The position numbers and the translations under genes were made by a program. Shown here one piece after another: positions 1 through 7,318 of a DNA stretch of 28,884 bases. The stretch is from an uncultured bacterium. GTDB lineage: Bacteria; Verrucomicrobiota; Verrucomicrobiia; Opitutales; Intestinicryptomonadaceae. Under the pieces are notes generated by a model. That model was not told the origin of the DNA. It saw only the letters and a list, made by a program, of their open reading frames with translations, and did no database searches. The stretch is from NCBI GenBank assembly GCA_905214995.1, contig CAJMOT010000013.1:1-28884 (forward strand). Direction: 5' to 3'. The number at the start of each line of letters is the position of its first letter. The first letter of the stretch is position 1.

Positions 1-1
1 T

Positions 2-226
2 TCGGCGGAAAACTCCCTCGACGGAGAAATATCCCTCGTGCGCGGCTTCCCGATCGAAGTCGCCGTATCGATCCCGGACGGGTATGAATTCGAGAGGGCG
101 GAAGCCGAGGGCGCGGAGTGTTCGGCAAAAGCCTCGGAGGGCTGCGCCGCCGTAACCTTCAAGGGCAAGGACTCCTCTAAGAATTCCGACTGCAAATTCA
201 GGATATTCTTTAAAAAACGGCGGTAG
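2..226 (+). CDS. C-terminal end of an unidentified protein (cut by window start)
   Basis: The reading frame is open from the first bases of the window to a TAG stop, so this is the 3' end of a gene that begins outside. About 74 residues are visible. They alternate hydrophobic and charged residues in a beta-strand-like pattern (for example ISLVRGFPIEVAVSIPDGYE) and end in a basic KKRR. This looks like a C-terminal beta-sandwich of the kind that trails many secreted enzymes, but I recognise no family. The first GTG in this frame, at position 38, is probably internal and not a start. The gap to the next gene is 78 nt. Confidence 0.6.
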   Translation, partial: SAENSLDGEISLVRGFPIEVAVSIPDGYEFERAEAEGAECSAKASEGCAAVTFKGKDSSKNSDCKFRIFFKKRR

Positions 227-304
227 CTGCGCGGAATCCCGCGCCCGGATTCTCCGCGCTCCGCAAACTGCCGGAAAATTTTCCGAAAGGCGAAAACGCC
301 CCAT

Positions 305-1066
305 ATGAAAATTCTTAAAACCGCTATCGTTTTACTGTGGATTTCGGCGTCCTGCGCGCTCGCGGCGGGCGGCGGCGAAGATTCGCGCGATTTCAGGCGC
401 ATATACGTCACCCGCCACGGCCAGCGAATATCCGGCGGCGACCCCTCCCTGACGCCGCTCGGGAAAGAACAGGCCAAAATGCTTGCCGAACGCATACGCG
501 AAATCGGCTTCGACGGCGAAATCTACGTGTCCCCCTACCTGCGCACGGTACAAACCGGCGCGGAAATCGCGAAGCTCTGCGGCGCAAAAATGATTCTGAC
601 GCCGGAAATCCAGGAGCGCACGCACAAAGATGGCGTCCCGGATATTAAGGGGCGATCGCAGGCGGAGCTCGAAAAACTCTTTCCGTCCATGATCGCCGAA
701 AGCCCGAAGCTCCCGCAAAACTGGGTGTACTCCGACAACCGCGGCGAAAAGCTCGAAAGCCGCGTGAGAGCGGCGATAGACGCCATTCTGAAAAACGGCT
801 CGCGCGACTTCGTCCTCGTGGGGCACAAGGCCACCGTTAAGGCCGCTCTCGAATACCTCTGCGAAAGGGCGGACTGCGAAGCGGAAATCGAAATATGGAA
901 CTGCGAGCTTGCGTACTTCGTCGCGCTTCCGGACGGCTCTGTAAAATACGTTTCGAGCGGCGTGGACTTCATTCCTCCCGAAAAGGTCAGCGACAATTTC
1001 AAGCGCGGACTGCTCGGGCGCGCCCCCTCCGGCGGCGGGAGACAATCTTCGCCCGAAAAAAAGTAA
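305..1066 (+). CDS. Secreted histidine phosphatase (phosphoglycerate-mutase superfamily)
   Basis: This 253-residue protein belongs to the histidine phosphatase superfamily, whose members hydrolyse phosphomonoesters through a phosphohistidine. The motif TRHGQR places the RHG signature at residues 37-39, with H38 as the likely nucleophile. SPYLRTVQTG (residues 76-85) carries the conserved second Arg, EIQER (101-105) the acidic residue, and LVGHKA (171-176) the second catalytic His (H174). Residues 1-21 form a signal peptide (KILK, a hydrophobic core, then ALAA), so the enzyme probably acts outside the cytoplasm. Most bacterial members are cytoplasmic, which makes this SixA- or Ais-like in location. 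The ATG follows an AAAGG ribosome-binding site. The substrate cannot be told from sequence. Confidence 0.85.
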   Translation: MKILKTAIVLLWISASCALAAGGGEDSRDFRRIYVTRHGQRISGGDPSLTPLGKEQAKMLAERIREIGFDGEIYVSPYLRTVQTGAEIAKLCGAKMILTPEIQERTHKDGVPDIKGRSQAELEKLFPSMIAESPKLPQNWVYSDNRGEKLESRVRAAIDAILKNGSRDFVLVGHKATVKAALEYLCERADCEAEIEIWNCELAYFVALPDGSVKYVSSGVDFIPPEKVSDNFKRGLLGRAPSGGGRQSSPEKK

Positions 1067-1121
1067 TTGCTTGACAATCCTCCGAAGAGGGAAAAATTCG
1101 ATTGCTTATTTGAAAGCGTTA

Positions 1122-1499
1122 ATGACAGTCCTATTGTTTGCCGCGTCGCTCGCGTCGTCTTTTGCGGGCCTGCCGGCCGACTGCGGAACCGACGAATTTC
1201 CGGACGGTTCAAGGACATTCATGGGCGCGCAGACCGACTCTCCCAAAGTTTACGGGCTTCCGCAATCGGTGTCGTCGGCCTCGGTGGACAAGCACCGCGA
1301 CAGGCGCGCCAAACAGCGCGAGAGGCTCAACTGCTTTGACTCCGCGTGCTCTCCCGAATGCGCGGCGGTTCAATTTTGCGATTTGTTTTGTTTTCACAAG
1401 GCGGCGCCCCGCTCCGAAACCGGATCTTGGCTTCCGGCGGCGGACGTGCGCGGCGCCTGCGCGGAATCGCCCGTAAAAATCCGCAACCTTCTGCTTTGA
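1122..1499 (+). CDS. Small Cys-rich secreted protein, unknown function
   Basis: This open frame encodes about 125 residues from the ATG at 1122. An upstream in-frame TTG at 1071 is less likely, because it lies inside a TTGACA hexamer and would place a charged stretch before the hydrophobic segment. Residues 1-15 (MTVLLFAASLASSFA) look like a signal peptide. The rest is polar and holds seven cysteines, including NCFDSACSPEC and FCDLFCF, with a basic KHRDRRAKQRER stretch in the middle. The Cys pairs suggest disulfides or metal binding outside the cytoplasm. I recognise no family. The gene lies between the phosphatase and the antiporter on the same strand, with no clear ribosome-binding site, so coding status is moderate. 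Confidence 0.5.
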   Translation: MTVLLFAASLASSFAGLPADCGTDEFPDGSRTFMGAQTDSPKVYGLPQSVSSASVDKHRDRRAKQRERLNCFDSACSPECAAVQFCDLFCFHKAAPRSETGSWLPAADVRGACAESPVKIRNLLL

Positions 1500-1637
1500 G
1501 GCTTTTGCGCGCCGCGCCCCGTTGCGGCGGGGCATACGGTTAGGCCGGCCCGCGTTTTTAACCGCGCACACTTTTTCGCGCACGACGGGATTTTTTGCGT
1601 TCTCGCGCTCGTCAACCTCTAAAAAATAGCAGAAATT

Positions 1638-2969
1638 ATGGAATACATACACGCTTTTGCCCAATCCCATGCCGTAGAACTCTCGGCGGGAATTTTGATA
1701 ATCGCCTACATATTCATAGCCGCCGAAAAGATAAGCAAGGTTACGGTGGCCCTGATAGGCGCGTGCGCCGCGATTTTCCTCGGGCTTGTCAGCGAGGACA
1801 AGCTCGCCGAAAACGGGGCGGCAAACCTCGCGTACTACGTAAACTACATCGACTTCAACGTCATATTCCTGCTGATTTCGATGATGATAATCGTGTCCAT
1901 CGCGGCGGGAAGCGGCATATTCAACTACGCCGCGGCCAAGATGCTCGCCCTCACGCGCGGCAGGCCCATTCTGATCCTTCCGGCGCTCGCGTTCTTCACG
2001 GCTTTCGTGAGCGCGTTTCTCGACAACGTGACGACCGTCATTCTCGTAATGCCCATGACGTTCGCAATAGCCGAAAAGCTCGAAGTCAACCCCGTCCCAT
2101 TCTTAATAACCGAAGTATTCGCCTCCAACATCGGCGGAACCGCAACCCTCATCGGCGACCCGCCGAACATCATAATAGGAAGCGCGGCGGGATTGTCGTT
2201 TATGGATTTCGTGCGCGAGCTCACTCCGATAGTCGCGCTCATAATGGTGGCGGTATGCGCGTTCCTGCTCTTTGCGTTCCGCAAAAGCCTCAAGGCTCCA
2301 AAGGAAAAAATGGACGATCTCATGCGCTCCGACGGCGGGGTAGGCGCAATCACCGACCGCGCTTGCGCGATAAGGTCGATAATCGTGCTGTCGCTCGTCA
2401 TCCTCGGGTTTATGCTGCACGACGCGATAGGATTCCAGACCTCCACGATAGCCCTTGCTGGCGCCGCCGTGCTCCTGATCTTTGAAAAGCCCGAAAAGAT
2501 TTTCAGGGATCTGGAATGGAACACCATATTCTTTTTCATAGGGCTATTTATAATAGTCGGCGCGCTCGAGGCGTCCGGCGGAATCAAGATGATGGCCGAC
2601 GCAATCTTGAAGGCCACCCACGGCTCGCAGGCGGCGACCTCCATGATAATACTCTGGGGTTCGGGCTTCATCTCCGGAGTTATAGACAATATCCCCTACA
2701 CGGCGACGATGACGCCTATGATTCTCGAAATCGAAAAGGCAATGGGCGCGGAATACGCCTATCCGCTCTGGTGGAGCCTCTCGCTCGGCGCTTGTCTTGG
2801 CGGCAATATGACGATAATCGGCGCGGCAGCCAACGTCATAGTGTCGGAAAATTCCGCAAAGCACGGGCATAAAATCACCTTTATGCAATTCTTCAAATAC
2901 GGGTTTATCGTCATGCTCATATCGCTCGTCATCAGCGCGGCGTGCCTGTGGCTCAAATTCTTCATCTAA
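1638..2969 (+). CDS. nhaD: ArsB/NhaD-superfamily Na+/H+ antiporter
   Basis: This 443-residue, very hydrophobic protein has about 11-12 membrane segments and belongs to the ion transporter superfamily that includes NhaD, ArsB and the P protein. Diagnostic stretches are FLDNVTTVILVMPMT (residues 127-141) and NIGGTATLIGDPPNIIIG (164-181). They are mirrored in the second half by SGVIDNIPYTATMTPMI and LGGNMTIIGAAANVIV, the inverted repeat typical of the fold. NhaD proteins exchange internal Na+ for external protons. The gene is followed after 15 nt by an OadG-like peptide and then oadB, so it very likely forms a Na+-cycling operon with a decarboxylase pump. Substrate choice is inferred from family and context; an anion or arsenite role cannot be excluded. 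Confidence 0.8.
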   Translation: MEYIHAFAQSHAVELSAGILIIAYIFIAAEKISKVTVALIGACAAIFLGLVSEDKLAENGAANLAYYVNYIDFNVIFLLISMMIIVSIAAGSGIFNYAAAKMLALTRGRPILILPALAFFTAFVSAFLDNVTTVILVMPMTFAIAEKLEVNPVPFLITEVFASNIGGTATLIGDPPNIIIGSAAGLSFMDFVRELTPIVALIMVAVCAFLLFAFRKSLKAPKEKMDDLMRSDGGVGAITDRACAIRSIIVLSLVILGFMLHDAIGFQTSTIALAGAAVLLIFEKPEKIFRDLEWNTIFFFIGLFIIVGALEASGGIKMMADAILKATHGSQAATSMIILWGSGFISGVIDNIPYTATMTPMILEIEKAMGAEYAYPLWWSLSLGACLGGNMTIIGAAANVIVSENSAKHGHKITFMQFFKYGFIVMLISLVISAACLWLKFFI

Positions 2970-2984
2970 AAAAAAGGAGACAAT

Positions 2985-3149
2985 ATGATTATAGCCGAAA
3001 TGCTCATACCAATGCACCCGAATCTCATGCAGATGGCGGGGTTTTGCGCGGCGGGTTTTTTGCTCGTGATGTTCGTGCTCGCGTTCCAGTCGGTGCTGAC
3101 GTCGCTGATAGGCAAGATATTCACGTCTTTTGAAAACCAGAAAAAATAA
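2985..3149 (+). CDS. OadG-like minimal membrane subunit (54 aa)
   Basis: This short gene encodes 54 residues starting MIIAEMLIPMHPN and ending ENQKK. It has an excellent ribosome-binding site (AAGGAGA, 4 nt before the ATG), the best in the operon. One hydrophobic segment (about residues 17-35, with FLLVMFVLAF) is followed by LTSLIGKIFTSFENQKK. Position and shape match OadG, the small gamma subunit of Na+-pumping oxaloacetate or methylmalonyl-CoA decarboxylases: a single membrane helix encoded next to oadB. Typical OadG proteins are about 80 residues and have a longer cytoplasmic tail that contacts the alpha subunit; that tail is missing here. Assignment rests on context and size, not on a diagnostic motif. 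Confidence 0.65.
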   Translation: MIIAEMLIPMHPNLMQMAGFCAAGFLLVMFVLAFQSVLTSLIGKIFTSFENQKK

Positions 3150-3167
3150 CTTCAACCTCCGTAAATT

Positions 3168-4760
3168 ATGTTGCAAAGTTTAATCGATCTGGCCTGCGAC
3201 ACGGGTTTTCTGTACGTCGACTGGCGAATGATAGTAATGTGGGGCGTCGTCGCGGTGCTGATGTATTTGGCGGTGTTCAAGGAATTTGAGCCGCTGCTGC
3301 TCGTTCCGATAGCCTTCGGCGCATTGCTGGCAAACCTCCCGACCGAAGGCGTGCTCAACAAGCCCGCCGGAGCTCTGATCGCCCCCGCGCAGGGCACGGC
3401 GACAACCGTATTCGTCTCCGAGGGCGACAAAGTGTTCGTTCCGCGCGTGGTGAAGCACCTGCCCAAGTCGGTCTCGGAAATGATAAGAAACGCCGACGCC
3501 ACCCAAGCCGAAGCGCAAAAGGACGTCGAAGGTTACTTCAAGTTCCTCGAAGACGTCACCAGCTCCGCGAGCCGCGAAGACACCCTCAAAAAGGCAAAGG
3601 GCATTCCGGATCTCGTGGCGATAGTCCGCCCCGACGCTGCCCAATCCGACACCGACAAGGAGGCGGCGGAAGCTTCCATGGCGTTTAAAGTCGCCTTTAA
3701 GGGAAAGCAGGTAGACCTGCGGGGCTCCGACCTTCTCGTGTTCGCGCAGGCCTCCGGAGACGTCACCGACGTAATGGTGAAAGCGGGCGAGCGCGTCGCA
3801 AACGGCCAGAAGCTCGTAGACGTGTACAGCGCGCGCACGGGCGGCCTGTATTACTATCTGCAAATGGGCGTACTGCTCGAAATCTTCCCGCCGCTCATTT
3901 TCCTCGGCGTCGGGGCCCTCACCGACTTCGGCCCGCTCATCGCGCGTCCTAAAACCCTCCTTCTGGGAGGCGCGGCGCAGTTCGGCGTGTTCGCGACTTT
4001 CATCGGGGCCGTTTGGCTCGGCTTCACCTCGCAGGAGGCCGCCTCAATAGGCATCATCGGCGGCGCGGACGGCCCGACTTCCATATTCATCACCAACAAG
4101 CTCGCCCCCCATCTGCTCGCGCCGATTGCGGTTGCGGCGTACAGCTACATGGCGCTCGTGCCGATAATCCAGCCGCCCATCATGCGCGCGCTCACGACGG
4201 AAGCCGAGCGCAAAATCCGCATGAAGAGCCTCCGCAAGGTATCGCGCCTCGAAAAGCTTATTTTTGCGATAATCGTCACGATATTCTGCATACTGCTCGT
4301 CCCGGACGTCTCCGCGCTCGTGGCGATGCTCATGCTCGGCAACTTCCTGCGCGAGTGCGGCGTCTGTGAACGCCTCAGCAAGGCGGCCCAGAACGAGCTC
4401 ATCAACGTGGTGACGATCTTCCTCGGCACTTCGGTCGGCATAACGATGACGGGCGACAGGTTCCTGCGCGTCGACACCCTCTCCATTCTCGCGCTCGGGG
4501 TGGTCGCCTTCGGCTTCTCGACCGCGGCGGGAGTTGTGATGGCTAAAATCATGAACCTCTTCGGCGGCGACAAGGTGAACCCGCTCATCGGCTCCGCGGG
4601 CGTATCGGCCGTTCCCATGGCCGCGCGCGTCTCGCAGGTGGAAGGGCAAAAGGCCGACCCCACGAACTACCTGCTCATGCACGCAATGGGCCCGAATGTC
4701 GCCGGCGTCATAGGCACGGCGCTCGTGGCCGGATACTTTATCGCAACTATAGGAAATTAA
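3168..4760 (+). CDS. oadB: Na+-translocating decarboxylase subunit beta with an inserted domain
   Basis: This is the membrane subunit of a biotin-dependent Na+-pumping decarboxylase (oxaloacetate, methylmalonyl-CoA or glutaconyl-CoA type), which decarboxylates carboxybiotin and exports Na+. Family signatures are FEPLLLVPIAFGALLANLP (residues 40-58), PPLIFLGVGALTDFGPLIA (241-259), IGIIGGADGPTSIF (294-307), AYSYMALVPIIQPPIMR (324-340) and MHAMGPNVAGVIG. D301, Y327, N413 and S422 keep the spacing of residues D203, Y229, N373 and S382 implicated in Na+ pumping in Klebsiella OadB (from memory). The protein is 530 residues against about 380-430 usually. The excess is an insert at about residues 59-225, with two stretches like halves of a biotinyl/lipoyl barrel. 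No alpha subunit is encoded in the window. There is no clear ribosome-binding site. Confidence 0.93.
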   Translation: MLQSLIDLACDTGFLYVDWRMIVMWGVVAVLMYLAVFKEFEPLLLVPIAFGALLANLPTEGVLNKPAGALIAPAQGTATTVFVSEGDKVFVPRVVKHLPKSVSEMIRNADATQAEAQKDVEGYFKFLEDVTSSASREDTLKKAKGIPDLVAIVRPDAAQSDTDKEAAEASMAFKVAFKGKQVDLRGSDLLVFAQASGDVTDVMVKAGERVANGQKLVDVYSARTGGLYYYLQMGVLLEIFPPLIFLGVGALTDFGPLIARPKTLLLGGAAQFGVFATFIGAVWLGFTSQEAASIGIIGGADGPTSIFITNKLAPHLLAPIAVAAYSYMALVPIIQPPIMRALTTEAERKIRMKSLRKVSRLEKLIFAIIVTIFCILLVPDVSALVAMLMLGNFLRECGVCERLSKAAQNELINVVTIFLGTSVGITMTGDRFLRVDTLSILALGVVAFGFSTAAGVVMAKIMNLFGGDKVNPLIGSAGVSAVPMAARVSQVEGQKADPTNYLLMHAMGPNVAGVIGTALVAGYFIATIGN

Positions 4761-4779
4761 TAGTTCAAAAGGCAATCGA

Positions 4780-4813
4780 GGGCGCGCCCGCAACAGGCGC
4801 GCCCTTTTCTTTT
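4780..4813 (+). terminator. Rho-independent terminator of the antiporter-decarboxylase operon
   Basis: A perfect 9-bp GC stem (GGGCGCGCC at 4780-4788 and GGCGCGCCC at 4796-4804) with a 7-nt loop is followed by TTTTCTTTT. It lies 20 nt after the oadB stop and is the clearest intrinsic terminator on the plus strand of the window. Confidence 0.9.
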
Positions 4814-5023
4814 GCAGGCCGCGGGCGCGGAAAACGAAAAAAGCGCAAAACGCACTGTCCGCGCGGCGGGCGGGCAAAAAATGCCGGCGGCAAAATCAAT
4901 TCGGGCTTGCCCCGTTTTCCGCGCCGAAATTTCCGACAACCGGCCAAGCAAAAACGGCGGAAACAAAACCGGGATGCGCCGGCGATAAAAGACGCCGCAA
5001 ACGGTCGCCGCCATAAACATCGC

Positions 5024-5046
5024 AAAGGCGAACTCTCCGCGCCTTT
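5024..5046 (-). terminator. Possible terminator after the first PEP-CTERM gene
   Basis: AAAGGCG (5024-5030) and CGCCTTT (5040-5046) form a perfect 7-bp stem with a 9-nt loop, 23 nt downstream of the minus-strand stop at 5069. Read on the minus strand, the stem ends in only three T residues, so termination would be modest. No convincing gene is seen between 4814 and 5068. Confidence 0.4.
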
Positions 5047-5068
5047 GACGAAACACTTTTGCGAAATC

Positions 5069-6127
5069 CTATTTTCCCATGCGGCGCCAAACGGCGGAAA
5101 TTAAGACAAACGCCGCCATAATTGCGGCAATCTCCGCAGGTTCGGGAACCGATGAAAAAACATATCCTCCGCCCGGATTGTCCGCCAGAAAATACGTCCG
5201 CCCGCATATCAGCTCCTCCCCGTCGTGAAACCACCTGATCGCCCTTATAGCGTCTTCGGTCATGGATGAAATTATCAGGTTTCCCTCTCCCCAAAGTCCG
5301 TTCAAATTTACCTCCTCCAAATCGAATTCCGCGACATCGAGCAAAGCGGAGGAATCCGTAAATTCTATCGTCATGGACGAATCGGAGGCTACCGTCCCGT
5401 TCACGTCCATGCTTCCGCCGACCAATATCATTCCGCCGTTATTTATCAAAACGTCGCCCATTATAGCCGCATTTCCGCCCGCTTCCACGTCGAACATCGC
5501 GCCCGTACCGGACAAATTCAGGCGCGCGGACTGAAAATATCCGCGCACTGTGAACGAAGAACTGTCGCCGCCAAGCTCCGCCCAGCCGTTTGCGACGACG
5601 CTTCCCCCGCTTTCCACGACGACCCTGGCGCCGTCGCCCCACGCATTGAGAGTTTCTCCGACCGAAACCCGACCGCCGCCCTCCGCGGTCAAAAGCGAAT
5701 TCTGATCCATCGAAAGATTTTGCGCGCAAGTCATTTCTCCGCGCACTTTCACCCCGACATTGGATCTCAAAACGTGCTGATAGGAAACCGCCTCGACCCT
5801 CTCGCCTATTGTAAAAACGCCTTTGCCCTCCGCGCCCCAACGGAAAAGGCTGTTTCCGGAAGAGCCTATGACCGCCGAATCTTTGGACGTTTCAATGGTG
5901 AAAGCGTCGGAATACCCCGCAGAACTTGCGCCGTTTATATATTCGATTGCGCAAGAGCCGGTCAAATCTATGTCGACCTGCAAAATATCCCCCGAAGACG
6001 AAAAATTGAAGGCATATCCCGACACATATCTGCCGTAATCCGACAAATCGGATATTACGATGGTTTCGGCAAAGGCGGAGGCTTGCAGAAAAATGGAAGC
6101 GGCGGCGAATATCTTAATTGTTTTCAT
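5069..6127 (-). CDS. PEP-CTERM sorting-domain surface protein
   Basis: This 352-residue exported protein has a signal peptide (MKTIKIFAAASIFLQASAFA, cleavage after AFA) and a C-terminal PEP-CTERM signal at residues 327-352. That signal comprises VPEP, a hydrophobic stretch (IAAIMAAFVLISAVW) and a basic RRMGK end. Such tails are recognised by exosortase, which cleaves the protein and releases or anchors it at the surface, usually in bacteria that make exopolysaccharide. The middle is Gly/Ser/Asn-rich with short repeated beta-strand-like units (GGRVSVGETLNAWGDGARVV, GGSVVANGWAELGG, GGMILVGGSMDVNG), suggesting a right-handed beta-helix or autotransporter-like passenger. Biochemical function is unknown. 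It is transcribed alone and divergently from the GT8 gene. Confidence 0.85.
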   Translation of the reverse strand: MKTIKIFAAASIFLQASAFAETIVISDLSDYGRYVSGYAFNFSSSGDILQVDIDLTGSCAIEYINGASSAGYSDAFTIETSKDSAVIGSSGNSLFRWGAEGKGVFTIGERVEAVSYQHVLRSNVGVKVRGEMTCAQNLSMDQNSLLTAEGGGRVSVGETLNAWGDGARVVVESGGSVVANGWAELGGDSSSFTVRGYFQSARLNLSGTGAMFDVEAGGNAAIMGDVLINNGGMILVGGSMDVNGTVASDSSMTIEFTDSSALLDVAEFDLEEVNLNGLWGEGNLIISSMTEDAIRAIRWFHDGEELICGRTYFLADNPGGGYVFSSVPEPAEIAAIMAAFVLISAVWRRMGK

Positions 6128-6134
6128 ATAATCT

Positions 6135-6162
6135 TTCGTAAATTGAAGGTTAAATATGTCAA
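6135..6162 (-). promoter_or_regulatory. Predicted promoter of the first PEP-CTERM gene
   Basis: On the minus strand, TTGACA (6162-6157) lies 16 nt before TACGAA (6140-6135). The expected start site is at about 6128, immediately before the ATG at 6127. CTTGACATAT is shared exactly with the promoter of the second PEP-CTERM gene. The -35 match is perfect; the -10 is weak. Confidence 0.55.
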
Positions 6163-6268
6163 GATTTTTCTCTCGGTTTTAAATCCAGTCCCCTCCCCCA
6201 TCCTCCCAATCCAAACCGTTAAAAAATTGCGCTTGCCTGAAAAATCCCGCGCGTTTTGATATCGTTTA

Positions 6269-7225
6269 ATGAAAAAACTTCCGCGGGTTGAAATCTTTAT
6301 GGCGTGCGACGCCAATTACGCGCCGCACCTGTGCGCGGCGATGGCGTCTGTTATGGACAACACTCGGCGGGACCTGCGCTTCAACATTCTAAGCAACGCT
6401 CTGCCGGAGGAAATTCGCGCGAAAATCGCCGAATGCGCCGGTCCCCGCGCGGAAGTCGAATTTCTCGAAGTTGACAAATCGCTGTTCGCGGGCTTCGACG
6501 TAAAGCTGAAACACCTTTCGATAGAGGCGTGCTACCGCTACTGCGCGGCGAAAATCCGCCCCGAACTCTGCAAGGCACTCTATCTGGATTGCGACACGAT
6601 AGTCCTCGGGGACGTAGGCGAACTTTTCGACTCCGACATCTCGGGCGCCTGTGCGGGGGTTGTGGACGACGTCATAAAAGAATCCTACGTGAAATCGCTC
6701 GGGCTCGGCAGGTATTTCAATTCGGGAGTAATGCTGCTAAACCTCGCAAAAATGCGCGAAACACGCGCGGACGAAAGGCTATTTAAAAAGACCGCCGAAC
6801 TCTCAGGCAGGAGCAGATACCTCGACCAGGACGCCTTGAATATCGTCTTTGCGGGCGACGAGATTTTCCTGCCGCAAAAATGGAACGCCGTCGCCCCGCT
6901 TTTCAGAAGGTCTCCGAAATCGAAATTCGCGCCGTCCGGCGAGCTTGCGACGGCGGCGGAAAACCCCGCGATAGTGCATTTCACGGGTCCCGACAAGCCG
7001 TGGAAAATCCCGCGCTCAATGCTCTCGCACCCGTTCGCGCCCGCCTATTTTCACTACCTCTCAAAAACCCCGTTCGCCGCCGAAGCCCAAAAGTTCCGCG
7101 CCGCATTCCGCCCGCTGCTCGCCCTCGCGAACTATTTCAAACGCCACCTGTTCTTCTTTTTGCGCCCGCAATTTTGGAAAATGCGCCGCCTGCGCGCGCG
7201 CAACCTCGAACGCTTCCGCATCTGA
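6269..7225 (+). CDS. Glycosyltransferase family 8 protein
   Basis: This 318-residue protein resembles GT8 retaining glycosyltransferases (LgtC/WaaJ type), which move a sugar from a nucleotide-sugar donor onto lipopolysaccharide or another glycan on the cytoplasmic side of the membrane. The N-terminal FMACDANYAPHLCAAMASV matches the start of the GT-A fold. The metal-binding DxD is in LYLDCDTIVLGDV (DCD at 107-109). RYFNSGVMLLNL (148-159) and HFTGPDKPW (about 237-245) are further GT8 hallmarks. The C-terminal ~50 residues are rich in Arg, Lys and Phe (FKRHLFFFLRP), as expected for a peripheral membrane contact. The intergenic space to the divergent PEP-CTERM gene is 141 nt. The acceptor is unknown. 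Confidence 0.85.
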   Translation: MKKLPRVEIFMACDANYAPHLCAAMASVMDNTRRDLRFNILSNALPEEIRAKIAECAGPRAEVEFLEVDKSLFAGFDVKLKHLSIEACYRYCAAKIRPELCKALYLDCDTIVLGDVGELFDSDISGACAGVVDDVIKESYVKSLGLGRYFNSGVMLLNLAKMRETRADERLFKKTAELSGRSRYLDQDALNIVFAGDEIFLPQKWNAVAPLFRRSPKSKFAPSGELATAAENPAIVHFTGPDKPWKIPRSMLSHPFAPAYFHYLSKTPFAAEAQKFRAAFRPLLALANYFKRHLFFFLRPQFWKMRRLRARNLERFRI

Positions 7226-7247
7226 CGCCGCCGCGCGAAGTCGGGAG

Positions 7248-7277
7248 TTGACACGCGCGCCGTTTTGCGGGTATAAC
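7248..7277 (+). promoter_or_regulatory. Strong sigma70-type promoter for the glycosyltransferase/deacetylase pair
   Basis: A consensus -35 TTGACA (7248-7253), an 18-nt spacer and a near-consensus -10 TATAAC (7272-7277) lie between the two glycosyltransferase genes. The predicted start site (about 7284) leaves a leader of about 35 nt before the ATG at 7319. It also rules out translation from the in-frame TTG at 7280. Confidence 0.8.
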
Positions 7278-7318
7278 TTTTGGCTTATTTATCAAATCCA
7301 TCTTTTCGACGGCGGCAT

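Noticed and set aside
1516..1533. GCCCCG-TTGCGG-CGGGGC hairpin as a terminator before the antiporter gene
   Set aside because: The stem is perfect but only 6 bp and no T-tract follows, so I do not call it.
4044..4877. Long minus-strand frame opposite oadB
   Set aside because: It is Arg/His-rich antisense of a well-supported membrane protein and spans that operon's terminator.
4757..5056. Minus-strand frame of 99 codons after the first PEP-CTERM gene
   Set aside because: It overlaps the strong plus-strand terminator and a hairpin, and its composition looks random for GC-rich DNA.
7280..7318. TTG start extending the second glycosyltransferase by 13 codons
   Set aside because: The TTG lies 3 nt after the -10 box and before the predicted transcription start, so it would not be in the mRNA.
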